Of a stretch of 34,610 bases of DNA, positions 7,820 to 15,202 are shown piece after piece; position 1 is the stretch's first letter, and each line of letters opens with the position of its first letter. This stretch comes from Protofrankia sp. CiT1 (GTDB lineage: Bacteria > Actinomycetota > Actinomycetes > Frankiales > Frankiaceae): NCBI RefSeq assembly GCF_917627385.1, contig NZ_CAKJTL010000029.1, positions 1 through 34,610 of the forward strand. Reading direction: 5' to 3'. The notes beneath the pieces were generated by a model. It had not been told where the DNA came from, did not search any database, and saw nothing but the letters and a program-made list of their open reading frames with translations. A program made the translations under genes and the position numbers.

Positions 7820-7942
7820 GTGGGACTGCATCTGAGCCGGATCGACGAGGCGGACGAGCCGCTGTCGAAGGACCCGCTCGCGTTGTTGATCGTGATGGTG
7901 CTGGACCAGCAAATCGGACAAACAGCGAACGATGTTGGGTGA
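7820..7942 (+). pseudogene. Truncated copy of the HhH-GPD glycosylase gene
   Basis: The frame starting GTG at 7820 reads VGLHLSRIDEADEPLSKDP and LALLIVMVLDQQI, then diverges and stops. It matches the first 32 or so residues of the intact gene at 12099-12674 (MGLHLSQIAEADELL...), and the upstream similarity includes the CGGCTACGGTGATG sequence before the start. Everything after the DQQI segment, including the DNA-binding and catalytic regions, is missing. The sequence following the break, ATCGGACAAACA, recurs after the fragment at 11293. Confidence 0.75.
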
Positions 7943-8082
7943 TCCGTCCCGATTGGTATGCGGAAAGCGCTCGCACGGACGCGGAGGGTCGCCTACGAGG
8001 GGAGACGGTCTCCTCGGCGTGCGCTGTGCCCTCGGCCGTTTGGCGCCGTGGCCGTCGGGTGCCTATGGTGATCTGACTTTCT

Positions 8083-8116
8083 CCCCGCCGTCCTCCGCGA
8101 CTGGCGGGGTTTTTTT
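8083..8116 (+). terminator. Rho-independent terminator
   Basis: CCCCGCC (8083-8089) pairs with GGCGGGG (8103-8109), a 13-nt loop between them, followed by seven T residues (8110-8116). It is the only classical hairpin plus T-run I see in the window. It lies just after the HhH-GPD fragment and 17 bp before the NYN fragment, so it may have been the terminator of a lost upstream gene or a leader element of the NYN gene. Confidence 0.75.
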
Positions 8117-8132
8117 CTAGATCGGGTACGTC

Positions 8133-8350
8133 ATGACCCCGCGAGTCGCGGTCTTCATCGACTACCAGAACGTTCACTTTTCGGCGCGAAGCAGGTTCCA
8201 ACCGGCCGACGCGCCACGTCACCACGGTCATGTTGATCATGGCCGGGTGGCTGAGCGGATCGTCGCCGGTCGACGCTTCGCCGGTCGACGCTTCGGCGGC
8301 GAGTTCGCGGCAGTCCGTGTGTACCGAGGCTGTCCGAGCCCGATCGCCAA
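8133..8350 (+). pseudogene. NYN-domain gene, N-terminal fragment
   Basis: The frame from ATG 8133 reads MTPRVAVFIDYQNVHFSAR and later EFAAVRVYRGCPSP, which fits the start of a NYN (LabA/PIN-like) ribonuclease domain, including the FIDYQN acidic motif. After about 70 residues similarity ends, close to the 3' end of the convergent VapC gene. A 15-bp direct duplication (GCCGGTCGACGCTTC, twice, near 8265-8296) adds five residues (AGRRF twice). I read this as a remnant cut off when the VapBC pair or its flank arrived. Confidence 0.55.
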
Positions 8351-8353
8351 CCG

Positions 8354-8761
8354 CTATGTGATTAGTTCTATGGCGCAGCGTGGGCCAGTCGCGGCAATGT
8401 ATTTGGCGTCACAGGTGAGAAGGACGGCGTCGATCTGTTCGGCCAGTGCGACGTAACCGGCGCCGTATGCGGTCATGTTTTCTCGAAGTTCCCAGACGCG
8501 TTGGGCGGTCGGCCCGCCGAGCAGTTCGCGACGGATCGGTAGGCGGATCAGGTTGGCGACGAGATTCGGGGCGTGCTCGGCTAGGCGGCTCGTACGTCTG
8601 GCCAGGCCGCGGAGCGCCGAGATGACCTCGATGTCCAGATGAGCGGGGGCGTAAGAGGCGTCGCCGCTGGCCATACGATCCCTCGCGGCCTTGCGCCGTG
8701 GGCTGTCATCCCCGGCGAGTAGATCGACGATCACGGACGCGTCAACGACGATCAGCCCCAC
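8354..8761 (-). CDS. VapC-like PIN-domain toxin lacking one catalytic Asp
   Basis: 135 residues. MGLIVVDASVIVDLL gives D7, HLDIEVISAL gives E45, and LLTCDAKY gives D118. The usual motif YDAxYVALAE near position 100 reads YGAGYVALAE here, with GGC in place of the Asp codon GAC, so the third acidic residue of the usual PIN site is absent. The protein may be inactive or weakly active as a nuclease. Its start overlaps the antitoxin gene by 10 bp. The family role (RNA cleavage) is known; activity here is doubtful. Confidence 0.85.
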   Translation of the reverse strand: MGLIVVDASVIVDLLAGDDSPRRKAARDRMASGDASYAPAHLDIEVISALRGLARRTSRLAEHAPNLVANLIRLPIRRELLGGPTAQRVWELRENMTAYGAGYVALAEQIDAVLLTCDAKYIAATGPRCAIELIT

Positions 8762-9021
8762 CGTGCCTCCTGCGCATCACGGACTGCGCGTACGGCGGCG
8801 ACCGCGTCGTCCGTGGTAAGCCCTACCGAGGCGCGAGCGCTGTCGATGTCGGCGAGTACCTCGTCCATGGTCGGGGTAGTCGCCTCGCGGCTGAGTACGT
8901 CGAGCACGTAGGCGTTCAGCGACTGCCGGCGCGCTTTCGCCCGTGCGGTCAGAGTGGCACGTACTCGAGCTGGGAGCGCCCGGATGGTGAGGTTGGTCGT
9001 GATCTCTTCGGCAGTAGTCAT
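8752..9021 (-). CDS. FitA/VapB-type ribbon-helix-helix antitoxin
   Basis: 89 residues. MTTAEEITTNLTIRALPARV leads into a ribbon-helix-helix (NLTIRALP, then RQSLNAYVLDVLSREA), as in FitA-like antitoxins paired with PIN toxins. The rest, with TMDEVLADIDSARA, is the likely toxin-binding tail. It precedes the VapC-like gene with a 10-bp overlap. The palindromic hairpin at 9089-9122 lies about 70 bp upstream of the start. Confidence 0.88.
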   Translation of the reverse strand: MTTAEEITTNLTIRALPARVRATLTARAKARRQSLNAYVLDVLSREATTPTMDEVLADIDSARASVGLTTDDAVAAVRAVRDAQEARWG

Positions 9022-9088
9022 GACGTCATTCTAACGTCGAAGTCGCGTCTCGGCGACGTCAGATGTCGATCAGGTGAACAGCATGTGT

Positions 9089-9122
9089 CGCGCCATCGCG
9101 ACGCTGCCGTCGCGATGGCGCG
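9089..9122. terminator. Perfect 14-bp hairpin
   Basis: CGCGCCATCGCGAC (9089-9102) pairs exactly with 9109-9122 over a 6-nt loop. It is immediately followed by the 19-mer GGACAAACAAGGAACGGAT (9123-9141), which recurs exactly at 11314-11332. It may be a second terminator for the minus-strand gene ending at 9255, or part of a small dispersed element. Confidence 0.55.
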
Positions 9123-9214
9123 GGACAAACAAGGAACGGATGACGGGCGCCGGGTTGTGCCGGTGGGGTGCCTGCCTAGAGGGTTTCAGCGTGGGCCCAG
9201 GGCAGATCTGTGCG

Positions 9215-9247
9215 GTGGGTGGCCAGGGCGGGCGCCTGGCCACCCAC
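9215..9247 (-). terminator. Perfect 13-bp hairpin downstream of the secreted-protein operon
   Basis: GTGGGTGGCCAGG (9215-9227) pairs exactly with 9235-9247 across 7 nt. It begins 8 bp beyond the stop of the minus-strand gene at 9255. There is no T-run, as is common in actinobacteria. Confidence 0.7.
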
Positions 9248-9254
9248 GGGATCG

Positions 9255-10532
9255 TCACGATCCGAAGCAGGCCGCTGCGCCCCCGGCCGCGAGGATGGTC
9301 ACCGAACACCACGTAGTGCGCGGATAGTAGGCCTTCATAACGACCGCAGCAGTGGCCGCTCTGTCGTCGGAAGGAACGTTCTGGACTGATTCGGCGAACT
9401 CGGCGCCGAGCAGATTACGGAACAGCAGAAGGTGCTGGGAGGTCGGGCTGGCGCTGGAGAGCGGTACGAAGGTGACGCCCGGAATGCTGTCGATCGCCGA
9501 CCGCTGCGCCTCAGTGCCGACCGCGAAGGTGTAGTAGCCGGAGGAATCGAGACTGGTCGCGTCGTCCGCGCGGCAGCCATAGTCGATACTGCCGTCGGGT
9601 AGCGTGTTGACGACGACAGGCAGCGGCGGCTTGGCCAGGTTGTCGCACAGCGACCAGTAGCGGATATCGGCGTCGGCGGCCGGCCACGGAGCCGGATCGT
9701 CACCCGTCGGTGTTCGGGGGGCCTTGCCGTGCACGACGAGCACCGAGCCGTCGGCTGGCGGCGTCACGCTTGCCGACAGGTAGGCGTTGTCCAGATTCGG
9801 GAAAAGGCCGCCGGTGCCCGAGGCGCCGCGCGCGAACTGAGGACTCGCCGCGCTGGCTGTGACGGTTGGCTGGGACGCGACCATATCGGGCCCGGAGTCG
9901 GCCGCGGTGCTGGCGCCGCATACCGGCGGCGTGTTCGAGACATCGTCCTGGGTGAAGGTAAGGGTTGGCAGATGGACGTCGGCCGCATTCCCACCGGCCG
10001 GAAGGTAGACGCGATAGATGAGGTAGCCGGTCGCGCCCGACGTGGTTTCCGCCGGCGCCAGCGGTAGCGTGTTGCTTTCGCCTGTCACCACGTCCTGGGT
10101 CAGCGTGACGGTGAAGTTGCCGCCCGGTGCCGCGGTCTGTTGCCACGGATTCACGCTGCCAGCGTCCGGGGCGGTCAGGAAGTCGGGGAGCCCAGAGCTG
10201 ACCCCGTTGGTCGTGAACGGGGCGCGGTTGGAGCTGTACACGGTCAGGGAGGTGTAGCGGGCGTCGGCGTAGGAGCCCGCGACCGTGATCTTAAGACCGT
10301 CCTCGACCGTGAACGGCGTCGTCCAGTACACGGCGTCGCTGTCCGGGAGCGCCACGTTGGCAGTAGAGGGCGTTGTCTCCAGCCGCCAGGCGCATGACGG
10401 TGTCGACGCCGAAGCCGCGGCGAGGGCCGGCGTGTCGACGGCGAGAGTCGTCGGCGCGGCCAGCATGGCCACGGCAAGCGCCGCTGCGGCGTGGAACCGG
10501 CGGCGCTTCCTGCTCCTCGCCACTACGAGCAC
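9255..10532 (-). CDS. Exported protein of unknown function, 425 aa
   Basis: Residues about 8-40 look like a signal peptide: an Arg/Lys-rich start (RSRKRRRF) then AAAALAVAMLAAPTTLAV and an ALAA cleavage region. The mature part contains LVVHGKAPRTPTGDDPAPW and ADIRYWSLCDN, then IDYGCRADD and SSGYYTFAVG. I have seen this arrangement in uncharacterised bacterial exported proteins distantly recalling DUF1214-type domains, but I cannot name a function. Several cysteines (for example in YWSLC, DYGC) could form disulfides outside the cell. The GTG at 10532 overlaps the upstream gene by 10 bp; a GTG at 10523 is an alternative that overlaps its stop by one base. The two genes are clearly an operon. Confidence 0.8.
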   Translation of the reverse strand: MLVVARSRKRRRFHAAAALAVAMLAAPTTLAVDTPALAAASASTPSCAWRLETTPSTANVALPDSDAVYWTTPFTVEDGLKITVAGSYADARYTSLTVYSSNRAPFTTNGVSSGLPDFLTAPDAGSVNPWQQTAAPGGNFTVTLTQDVVTGESNTLPLAPAETTSGATGYLIYRVYLPAGGNAADVHLPTLTFTQDDVSNTPPVCGASTAADSGPDMVASQPTVTASAASPQFARGASGTGGLFPNLDNAYLSASVTPPADGSVLVVHGKAPRTPTGDDPAPWPAADADIRYWSLCDNLAKPPLPVVVNTLPDGSIDYGCRADDATSLDSSGYYTFAVGTEAQRSAIDSIPGVTFVPLSSASPTSQHLLLFRNLLGAEFAESVQNVPSDDRAATAAVVMKAYYPRTTWCSVTILAAGGAAACFGS

Positions 10533-11005
10533 GTCCAGGCAAGCGAGCCGTCGATGGCCGTCCCCGCGGGGGTCGTCAGGTCGACGGTGGATACGCCGCC
10601 AGTCGCGCTGATGCTGGTGGGTACGGCGCCGGCGGGCAGAGTGACGTTGCTGCCATCGGGTTGCGTGAGCTGGAGTGTGAGGACACCGGTGTAGCTGCCG
10701 GGGCCGCGGTAGCCGGTCGCGAGGACGTTGAACGAGAGGGTGTAGCCGTCGATGGTGGCGGTACTCGCCGAGGCCGTGTACGTGAGCCGCCCGGCTGAGC
10801 AGTCGACCGTGGTGGCCGCCGTCCCGCTGAGGCTGACGGGCTCGGTGATCGAGAGCGTGACCGATCCGTCGCCGGTTTCGGGCGTTGCGGCGCTCGCGGC
10901 GCTCGCGGTGGTCGCGAGGCCCGCGGTGACCGCGAGGCTGGCGGCGGCCACGCCAGCCACTCGGACGGCCCGGCCGGGGGATCTCCGGATGCGGTGCTTA
11001 CCCAT
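10523..11005 (-). CDS. Exported beta-rich protein, paralogue of the lipoprotein at 24251
   Basis: 160 residues. Residues about 1-38 form a signal peptide (basic start, then VAAASLAVTAGLATTASA). The mature part reads SVTLSITEPVSLSGTAATTV followed by DCSAGRLTY, and ends IDGSLAWTCS. It aligns along its length with the lipoprotein at 24251-24835, sharing an opening S-x-T-x-S-I-T strand, a cysteine after TTV, an IHGY/IDGYT strand, a PGSY/AGSY turn and the final W-x-C-S. GAGGAG 9 nt upstream supports the ATG. Function unknown; it is probably released or cell-wall associated, and is co-transcribed with the 425-aa exported protein. Confidence 0.85.
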   Translation of the reverse strand: MGKHRIRRSPGRAVRVAGVAAASLAVTAGLATTASAASAATPETGDGSVTLSITEPVSLSGTAATTVDCSAGRLTYTASASTATIDGYTLSFNVLATGYRGPGSYTGVLTLQLTQPDGSNVTLPAGAVPTSISATGGVSTVDLTTPAGTAIDGSLAWTCS

Positions 11006-11098
11006 GGCGTCTGCTCCTCAGCTCTCGGACCTGCGGCCGTATCCTCACCGGCTGGTGTGTGAGTTCGCCGTCCAGAACGTTCGAGTTCTATGAGCAAG

Positions 11099-11287
11099 TA
11101 AGAGCGCCCGAGGATAGGACTGTCCGGCTCGCGGCTCGCGGCTCGCGGCTCGCGGCTCCCCGCGTCCCACCCGGCCGCGTTGTCGTCAGTCGGCGCCCAG
11201 CACCAGGGCGCCTTCCTCCGCCGCCTTGCCGGACCGGGCGCGGATGAGCCGCTCACTGATCGAACGCCCCATCCTCGGACGCTCTTA
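11099..11287 (-). repeat. Palindromic element C2
   Basis: About 189 bp. Left end TAAGAGCGCCCGAGGATAGG and right end, read inverted, TAAGAGCGTCCGAGGATGGG. In minus orientation it carries the box TTCGATCAGTGAGC (complement of 11251-11264) and GCGAGCCGGACAG (complement of 11120-11132). It differs from the others by a short tandem array near its left end. It sits in the divergent gap between the exported-protein operon and hicB. Confidence 0.85.
11125..11158 (+). repeat. 7-bp tandem repeat inside element C2
   Basis: Four perfect copies of GCGGCTC (11131-11158) plus a partial first copy. It lies where the family box GCGAGCCGGACAG ends, and looks like replication-slippage expansion of that box's GAGCCGC. 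Confidence 0.85.
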
Positions 11288-11292
11288 TTGGC

Positions 11293-11332
11293 ATGGTGCT
11301 GGACCAGTAAATCGGACAAACAAGGAACGGAT
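11293..11332 (+). pseudogene. Second, shorter trace of the HhH-GPD gene with the common junction
   Basis: ATGGTGCTGGACCAG here matches the LVMVLDQQ part of the truncated copy at 7894 and the intact gene at 12175. It then continues with ATCGGACAAACAAGGAACGG, the same break-point sequence that follows the 7.8-kb copy. Six bases separate it from element C2. Too short to be a gene. Confidence 0.6.
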
Positions 11333-11439
11333 CGCGACACGGCTCTCGATAAGTATGGAATCGATGACGGAACGTGGGTGCGGTCTGGGTGGCCTGCCGC
11401 TGGTAGGTACGCGCGCGATACGCGCCTGACAGGGCTACC

Positions 11440-11670
11440 ATGATCTCCATGGAGCGAGCTGTCCGGCTGACCGCGATCGTCACCCACGAAGGCGACTGGT
11501 ACGTGGCGCGGGCCCTTGAGGTCGAGGTGGCAAGTCAGGGCCCAAGCGTGGAGGAGTCGCTGGCGAACCTGCGCGAGGCACTGGAGCTGTACTTCGAGGA
11601 TGAGCCGGTTCCGACGGTCTCCGTTGACGGGCCGATCGTCGCGCCCGTCGACGTCCGCTTGCCAGCGTGA
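11440..11670 (+). CDS. hicB: HicB-family antitoxin
   Basis: 76 residues, or 73 from the second ATG at 11449. The sequence LTAIVTHEGDWYVARALEVEVASQ followed by GPSVEESLANLREALELYF is the partial RNase-H-like HicB fold. There is no separate C-terminal DNA-binding domain, so autoregulation may need HicA or be absent. The downstream hicA overlaps by 4 bp. HicB binds and neutralises HicA. Confidence 0.9.
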   Translation: MISMERAVRLTAIVTHEGDWYVARALEVEVASQGPSVEESLANLREALELYFEDEPVPTVSVDGPIVAPVDVRLPA

Positions 11671-11894
11671 CACCCGCGCTCCCCAGAGTCTCAGGTCCGG
11701 AGGTTGTCCGGGCATTGCGTCGTGCGGGCTTTGACGAGGTGAGCACAAGAGGCTCGCACTGCAAGCTCCGGGACAAGGCTGCGGCCCGTACCGTGATCGT
11801 GCCGCTGCACCGTGAACTGGCGACGGGTACCCTCGCCTCGATCCTTCGCCAGGCCGGTATGGACGCCGAGGAGCTGCGAACTCTGCTCAGCTGA
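11667..11894 (+). CDS. hicA: HicA-family toxin
   Basis: 75 residues with the double-stranded-RNA-binding-like HicA fold: RVSGPEVVRALRRAGFDEV, then TRGSHCKLRD containing the single catalytic His31, and VPLHRELATGTLASILRQAG. HicA is an mRNA interferase. GTG start overlapping the hicB stop (GTGA), hence coupled translation. Order antitoxin then toxin differs from the classical E. coli hicAB order but is common. Confidence 0.9.
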   Translation: MTPALPRVSGPEVVRALRRAGFDEVSTRGSHCKLRDKAAARTVIVPLHRELATGTLASILRQAGMDAEELRTLLS

Positions 11895-12098
11895 GCGGGG
11901 CCGTGGTCAGCCAGCCGATGCTGGGCGTCAGGCCGCACAGCAGTGAGCCCAGTCCAAAAAGGTGGCGAGGCCGGTCGGCACGACCGCGGTGCACCGCCCG
12001 GACGCCGACGGTCGGGTGGGACGGGACGCGGCGGCGTCGACTGTGCAGCGACCGGACCAGCGATGCGACGGCTGCCCCGGTCCGGCTACGGTGATGTC

Positions 12099-12674
12099 GT
12101 GGGACTGCATCTGAGTCAGATCGCCGAGGCGGACGAGCTGCTGACGAACGATCCGCTCGCGTTGCTGATCGGGATGGTGCTGGACCAACAGATTCCTCTT
12201 GAGCGGGCGTTCGCGGCTCCCTGCGAGCTGGCCCGACGGCTTGGTCGTTCCCTGAACGCGGCGGATCTCGCCAGGGCCGACCCAGACGAACTCGGCGCGG
12301 CCTTCTCCCAGCAGCCGGCGCTGCATCGGTTCCCCGGTTCGATGGCCAAGCGGGTGCAGAGCATGTGTCAGCTCATCGTCGACACCTACGACGGCAACGC
12401 GGCCCGCGTGTGGACGACCGCGGCCGACGGCAAGGAGCTACTGAGGCGGGTGGCGGCACTGCCGGGTTTCGGTACGCAGAAAGCCAAGATTTTTGTGGCG
12501 CTTCTTGGCAAGCAGCTTGGCGTGACGCCGCCAGGCTGGCGGGAGGTGTCCGCACCGTTCGGGGATGACGGATCGTACCTTTCGATCGCCGACATCATCG
12601 ACACGGTCACCCGTGACAAGGTTCGTGCCTACAAGAAGGCGATGAAGGCCGCCACCAAGGTATCTACCGGCTGA
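12099..12674 (+). CDS. HhH-GPD-type base-excision DNA repair protein
   Basis: 191 residues from GTG 12099; an upstream frame to 11943 is open but has no protein-like features. The N-terminus VGLHLSQIAEADELL and LLIGMVLDQQIPLERAF match actinobacterial HhH-GPD-family glycosylase-like proteins. The hairpin and catalytic part is LLRRVAALPGFGTQKAKIF with its G-F-G loop. The usual Fe-S cysteines of EndoIII are absent, as in this subfamily. Role in excision of damaged bases is by homology. Two truncated relatives of its 5' part lie at 7820 and 11293. No Shine-Dalgarno is obvious; TACGGT upstream could be a -10 of a leaderless mRNA. Confidence 0.87.
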   Translation: MGLHLSQIAEADELLTNDPLALLIGMVLDQQIPLERAFAAPCELARRLGRSLNAADLARADPDELGAAFSQQPALHRFPGSMAKRVQSMCQLIVDTYDGNAARVWTTAADGKELLRRVAALPGFGTQKAKIFVALLGKQLGVTPPGWREVSAPFGDDGSYLSIADIIDTVTRDKVRAYKKAMKAATKVSTG

Positions 12675-12791
12675 ACTGCGGTTTTGTTGTTTCCAACATA
12701 CGTGTCATTGCCGTACCGCGCCACGCGGTAGATGAGCATGTGCGGGGCGGGCGGCCGGATTCTTGACGAGTTGCCGTCCAGCTGCACCCGG

Positions 12792-14924
12792 TCAGTCGTT
12801 TTCAGTCGGCGCAGGGAGATCGAGCTGGAACCAGACGGTCTTACCGGTCCGGGTCGGCCTGGCGCCCCAGCGGGTGGCCAGTTCGGCGACGAGCTGCAGG
12901 CCGCGGCCGCCCTCGTCGTCGACGGTGGGATGCAGCAGGCGGGGAACCCGGGTGTCTTCGTCGGAGACCTCGACATAGAGGGCGTGCTGGCCGCGCCGTA
13001 GGATCAGTTGGCCCGGGGCGTTCGCATACCGGATCGCATTGGTGACCAGTTCGCTGACCAGCAGTTCGACGGTGAAGGCAGCGCCTATGACTTCCCAGCG
13101 GCTGAGGGCGCTCAGGACGGCTTCGCGCGCGGCCTTGGCTGCCTGGGGACGCGGGGCGATCGCGGTGGTGGCGGTGGTAGCGGTGGTGGTGGCACGGACG
13201 AGTAGCAGCGCGACGTCATCGTCGTAGCCTTCGCCCCGGTCGATGAGGCTGAGCATCCGGTCGGCAGTCCTGCCGAGATCATGCGCCTGTTTCTGTTCGG
13301 CGTCACGATGGATGGAGCTGAACATGAGCTCGATGCGTCGACAGCCTTCGTCGATGCCGACGGTGGGGGACTCGACCAGGCCGTCGGTGAAGAGCGCAAG
13401 TGTGGTTTCGGCTGCGAACACGTGCCGTGTTTCGGTGTACGTCTGTTCCCCCAGCCCGAGGCCGAGGATCGGATCGCCGTGGCCTTCGAGGCGGCGGACC
13501 TTTCCGTCCGGACAGGTGAGGACGGGATCCAGATGGCCCGCGTTGGCAATGCAGATAGTGCCGGTAGCCGGCTCGAAAATCGCATAGATACAGCTGATGA
13601 GCGTTTGATCGGGGCCGCTGCCGAGGTTCTGGACAAGGTCGTCGAGATGGGTGAGGACGTCGGCCGCGGGCAGGTCGAGAGCGGCGAAGGCGCGGACGGC
13701 GGAACGGACCTGCCCCATGACGGCCGCGGCCGTGAGGCCCCGGCCCATGACGTCACCGATGACCAGCGCGACCCTGCCCGCAGACAGCGGGATGATGTCG
13801 AACCAGTCGCCACCAACTTCAGTACCGGCCGTCCCAGGTTCATAACGCCAGGCGATGTCCAGGCCTTCGACGGCGGGGGTTTCGTGCGGCAGCAGGCCGC
13901 GTTGCAAAGCGATGGCGGCGGCGCGCTGGCTGGCGTAGGCTCGGGCGTTGGCCACCGCACTGGAGATCCTGCTTCCCAGTTCGGCCGCGGTCTGCACGTC
14001 CCAGTCGGTATAACGACGCCGGGACGAGCCGATGCCGAAGTAGACGACCCCGAAGAACTGCCGGCCCACCAGCAGCGGAACCACGATCGCCATGTCGATC
14101 GCGACCTGCTCGAAAAAGTCGTGCGGTTCGGACATTTGGACGCTGTGTATTATTCGTTCTGTTATGTCGAAAAGCACTGGTCGGCGCGTGGCGAATGCTC
14201 GATGAGCGGGATTATCCTGATCAAGATAGACCAGAGTTCCCACGGTATTGATCGGAGTTGGCGAGGCGGAGCGCGGCGTGTTGGCGTGCCTGGCTCCGCG
14301 TAGCGCCAGCCTGTCCGGGTGGGTGTCGGCGTCGAGCGTTTCGTCGGCCAGGAGGACCTCGCAGTTGTCGGCGAATTCGGGGACGGCGAGGTCGACGATC
14401 GCCGCCAGCGTGTCCGGTAGTTTCAGGGACGCGCCGACCAGCCCGCTGGCCCGCCCCAGCAGGCGCAGCCGCTGTTCCACGGCCTCGCGATCGGCTTCCG
14501 CCTGTCGTTGTTCGGTGATGTCGATCGCGGCCACACCGATCGCCGTCGTGACGCCGTGCCGATCGCGGATCGGATAGTGAGAAGCGCTCCATATGCGGCG
14601 GTGCGGCCAGCTTGCCGGGGTGCGTCCGGTGATTTCAACATCGATGATCGGCTTCCCGGTGTCCAGCACCCGCCGGATCACATCCCATGCCTGAGGATCT
14701 ATATCGGGAAGCAGCTCCGCGATCGTCTTGTCTCCGATGTCCGCCGTGGACAGACCGTTGAAGGCGAGTATGGTCTTGTTCATGTAACGTATTCGTAGCT
14801 CTGTGTCGACAATCAGGAGGCCAATTGGAGCCAAGTCAGTGAGTCGCGCGGCCAGCTCAAGGCTTTCCAGCTCGTCCGATCTTGCTGGTTCACGACGACC
14901 CGGGATACCCGTGCGTCGGATCAT
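12792..14924 (-). CDS. PAS-GAF-SpoIIE-HATPase sensor phosphatase
   Basis: 710 residues in four parts. About 20-140 is a PAS domain (LTDLAPIGLLIVDTELRIRY, ending AIDITEQRQAE). About 155-330 is a GAF domain. About 345-570 is a SpoIIE/PP2C phosphatase with EVGGDWFD, VIGDVMGRG and GYDDDVALL, which carry the metal-binding acidic residues. A Thr/Ala linker leads to a C-terminal RsbW-like HATPase at about 590-705 (SELVTNAIRYA, then GGRGLQLVAELATRWG). Such proteins dephosphorylate anti-anti-sigma factors or act as their own kinase switch in partner-switching control; target unknown. ATG 14924 lacks a clear Shine-Dalgarno. Three 11-bp repeats lie upstream. Confidence 0.94.
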   Translation of the reverse strand: MIRRTGIPGRREPARSDELESLELAARLTDLAPIGLLIVDTELRIRYMNKTILAFNGLSTADIGDKTIAELLPDIDPQAWDVIRRVLDTGKPIIDVEITGRTPASWPHRRIWSASHYPIRDRHGVTTAIGVAAIDITEQRQAEADREAVEQRLRLLGRASGLVGASLKLPDTLAAIVDLAVPEFADNCEVLLADETLDADTHPDRLALRGARHANTPRSASPTPINTVGTLVYLDQDNPAHRAFATRRPVLFDITERIIHSVQMSEPHDFFEQVAIDMAIVVPLLVGRQFFGVVYFGIGSSRRRYTDWDVQTAAELGSRISSAVANARAYASQRAAAIALQRGLLPHETPAVEGLDIAWRYEPGTAGTEVGGDWFDIIPLSAGRVALVIGDVMGRGLTAAAVMGQVRSAVRAFAALDLPAADVLTHLDDLVQNLGSGPDQTLISCIYAIFEPATGTICIANAGHLDPVLTCPDGKVRRLEGHGDPILGLGLGEQTYTETRHVFAAETTLALFTDGLVESPTVGIDEGCRRIELMFSSIHRDAEQKQAHDLGRTADRMLSLIDRGEGYDDDVALLLVRATTTATTATTAIAPRPQAAKAAREAVLSALSRWEVIGAAFTVELLVSELVTNAIRYANAPGQLILRRGQHALYVEVSDEDTRVPRLLHPTVDDEGGRGLQLVAELATRWGARPTRTGKTVWFQLDLPAPTEND

Positions 14925-14965
14925 CAGCGCGTGTGGGCCGGAGAGAAACGGGACGGATTCATGTT

Positions 14966-15008
14966 GTCACCTTGTGCCGCTGTCACCTTGTGCTGTCGTC
15001 ACCCTGTG
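14966..15008 (-). promoter_or_regulatory. Three 11-bp direct repeats at 16-bp spacing
   Basis: CACAAGGTGAC on the minus strand occurs at complements of 14966-14976 and 14982-14992 exactly, and as CACAGGGTGAC at 14998-15008, with starts precisely 16 bp apart. They lie 42-84 bp upstream of the SpoIIE start, where a promoter is expected, and could be regulator binding sites. Confidence 0.55.
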
Positions 15009-15202
15009 GCCGAGGTCGAATACGCTTGGCGTGAACAAATCCATCCTGGTGAGTGACGCGACGAGTTGAAAAGATCAAACGCGCCGCTTTTCCGCCGGTC
15101 AGGCATGTGGTTGGCGATGCCCGCTGCCAGCCGCGACCAAACGCGGGGCGAACGCGGGGGCGAATCGAAATGCGAGGACCAATGCGAGGGCGGGGCACGC
15201 GC

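Noticed and set aside
11055-11748. Long minus-strand frame covering 10576-11748
   Set aside because: It runs through element C2 and antisense to hicB in a different frame from the exported-protein gene; no protein-like composition.
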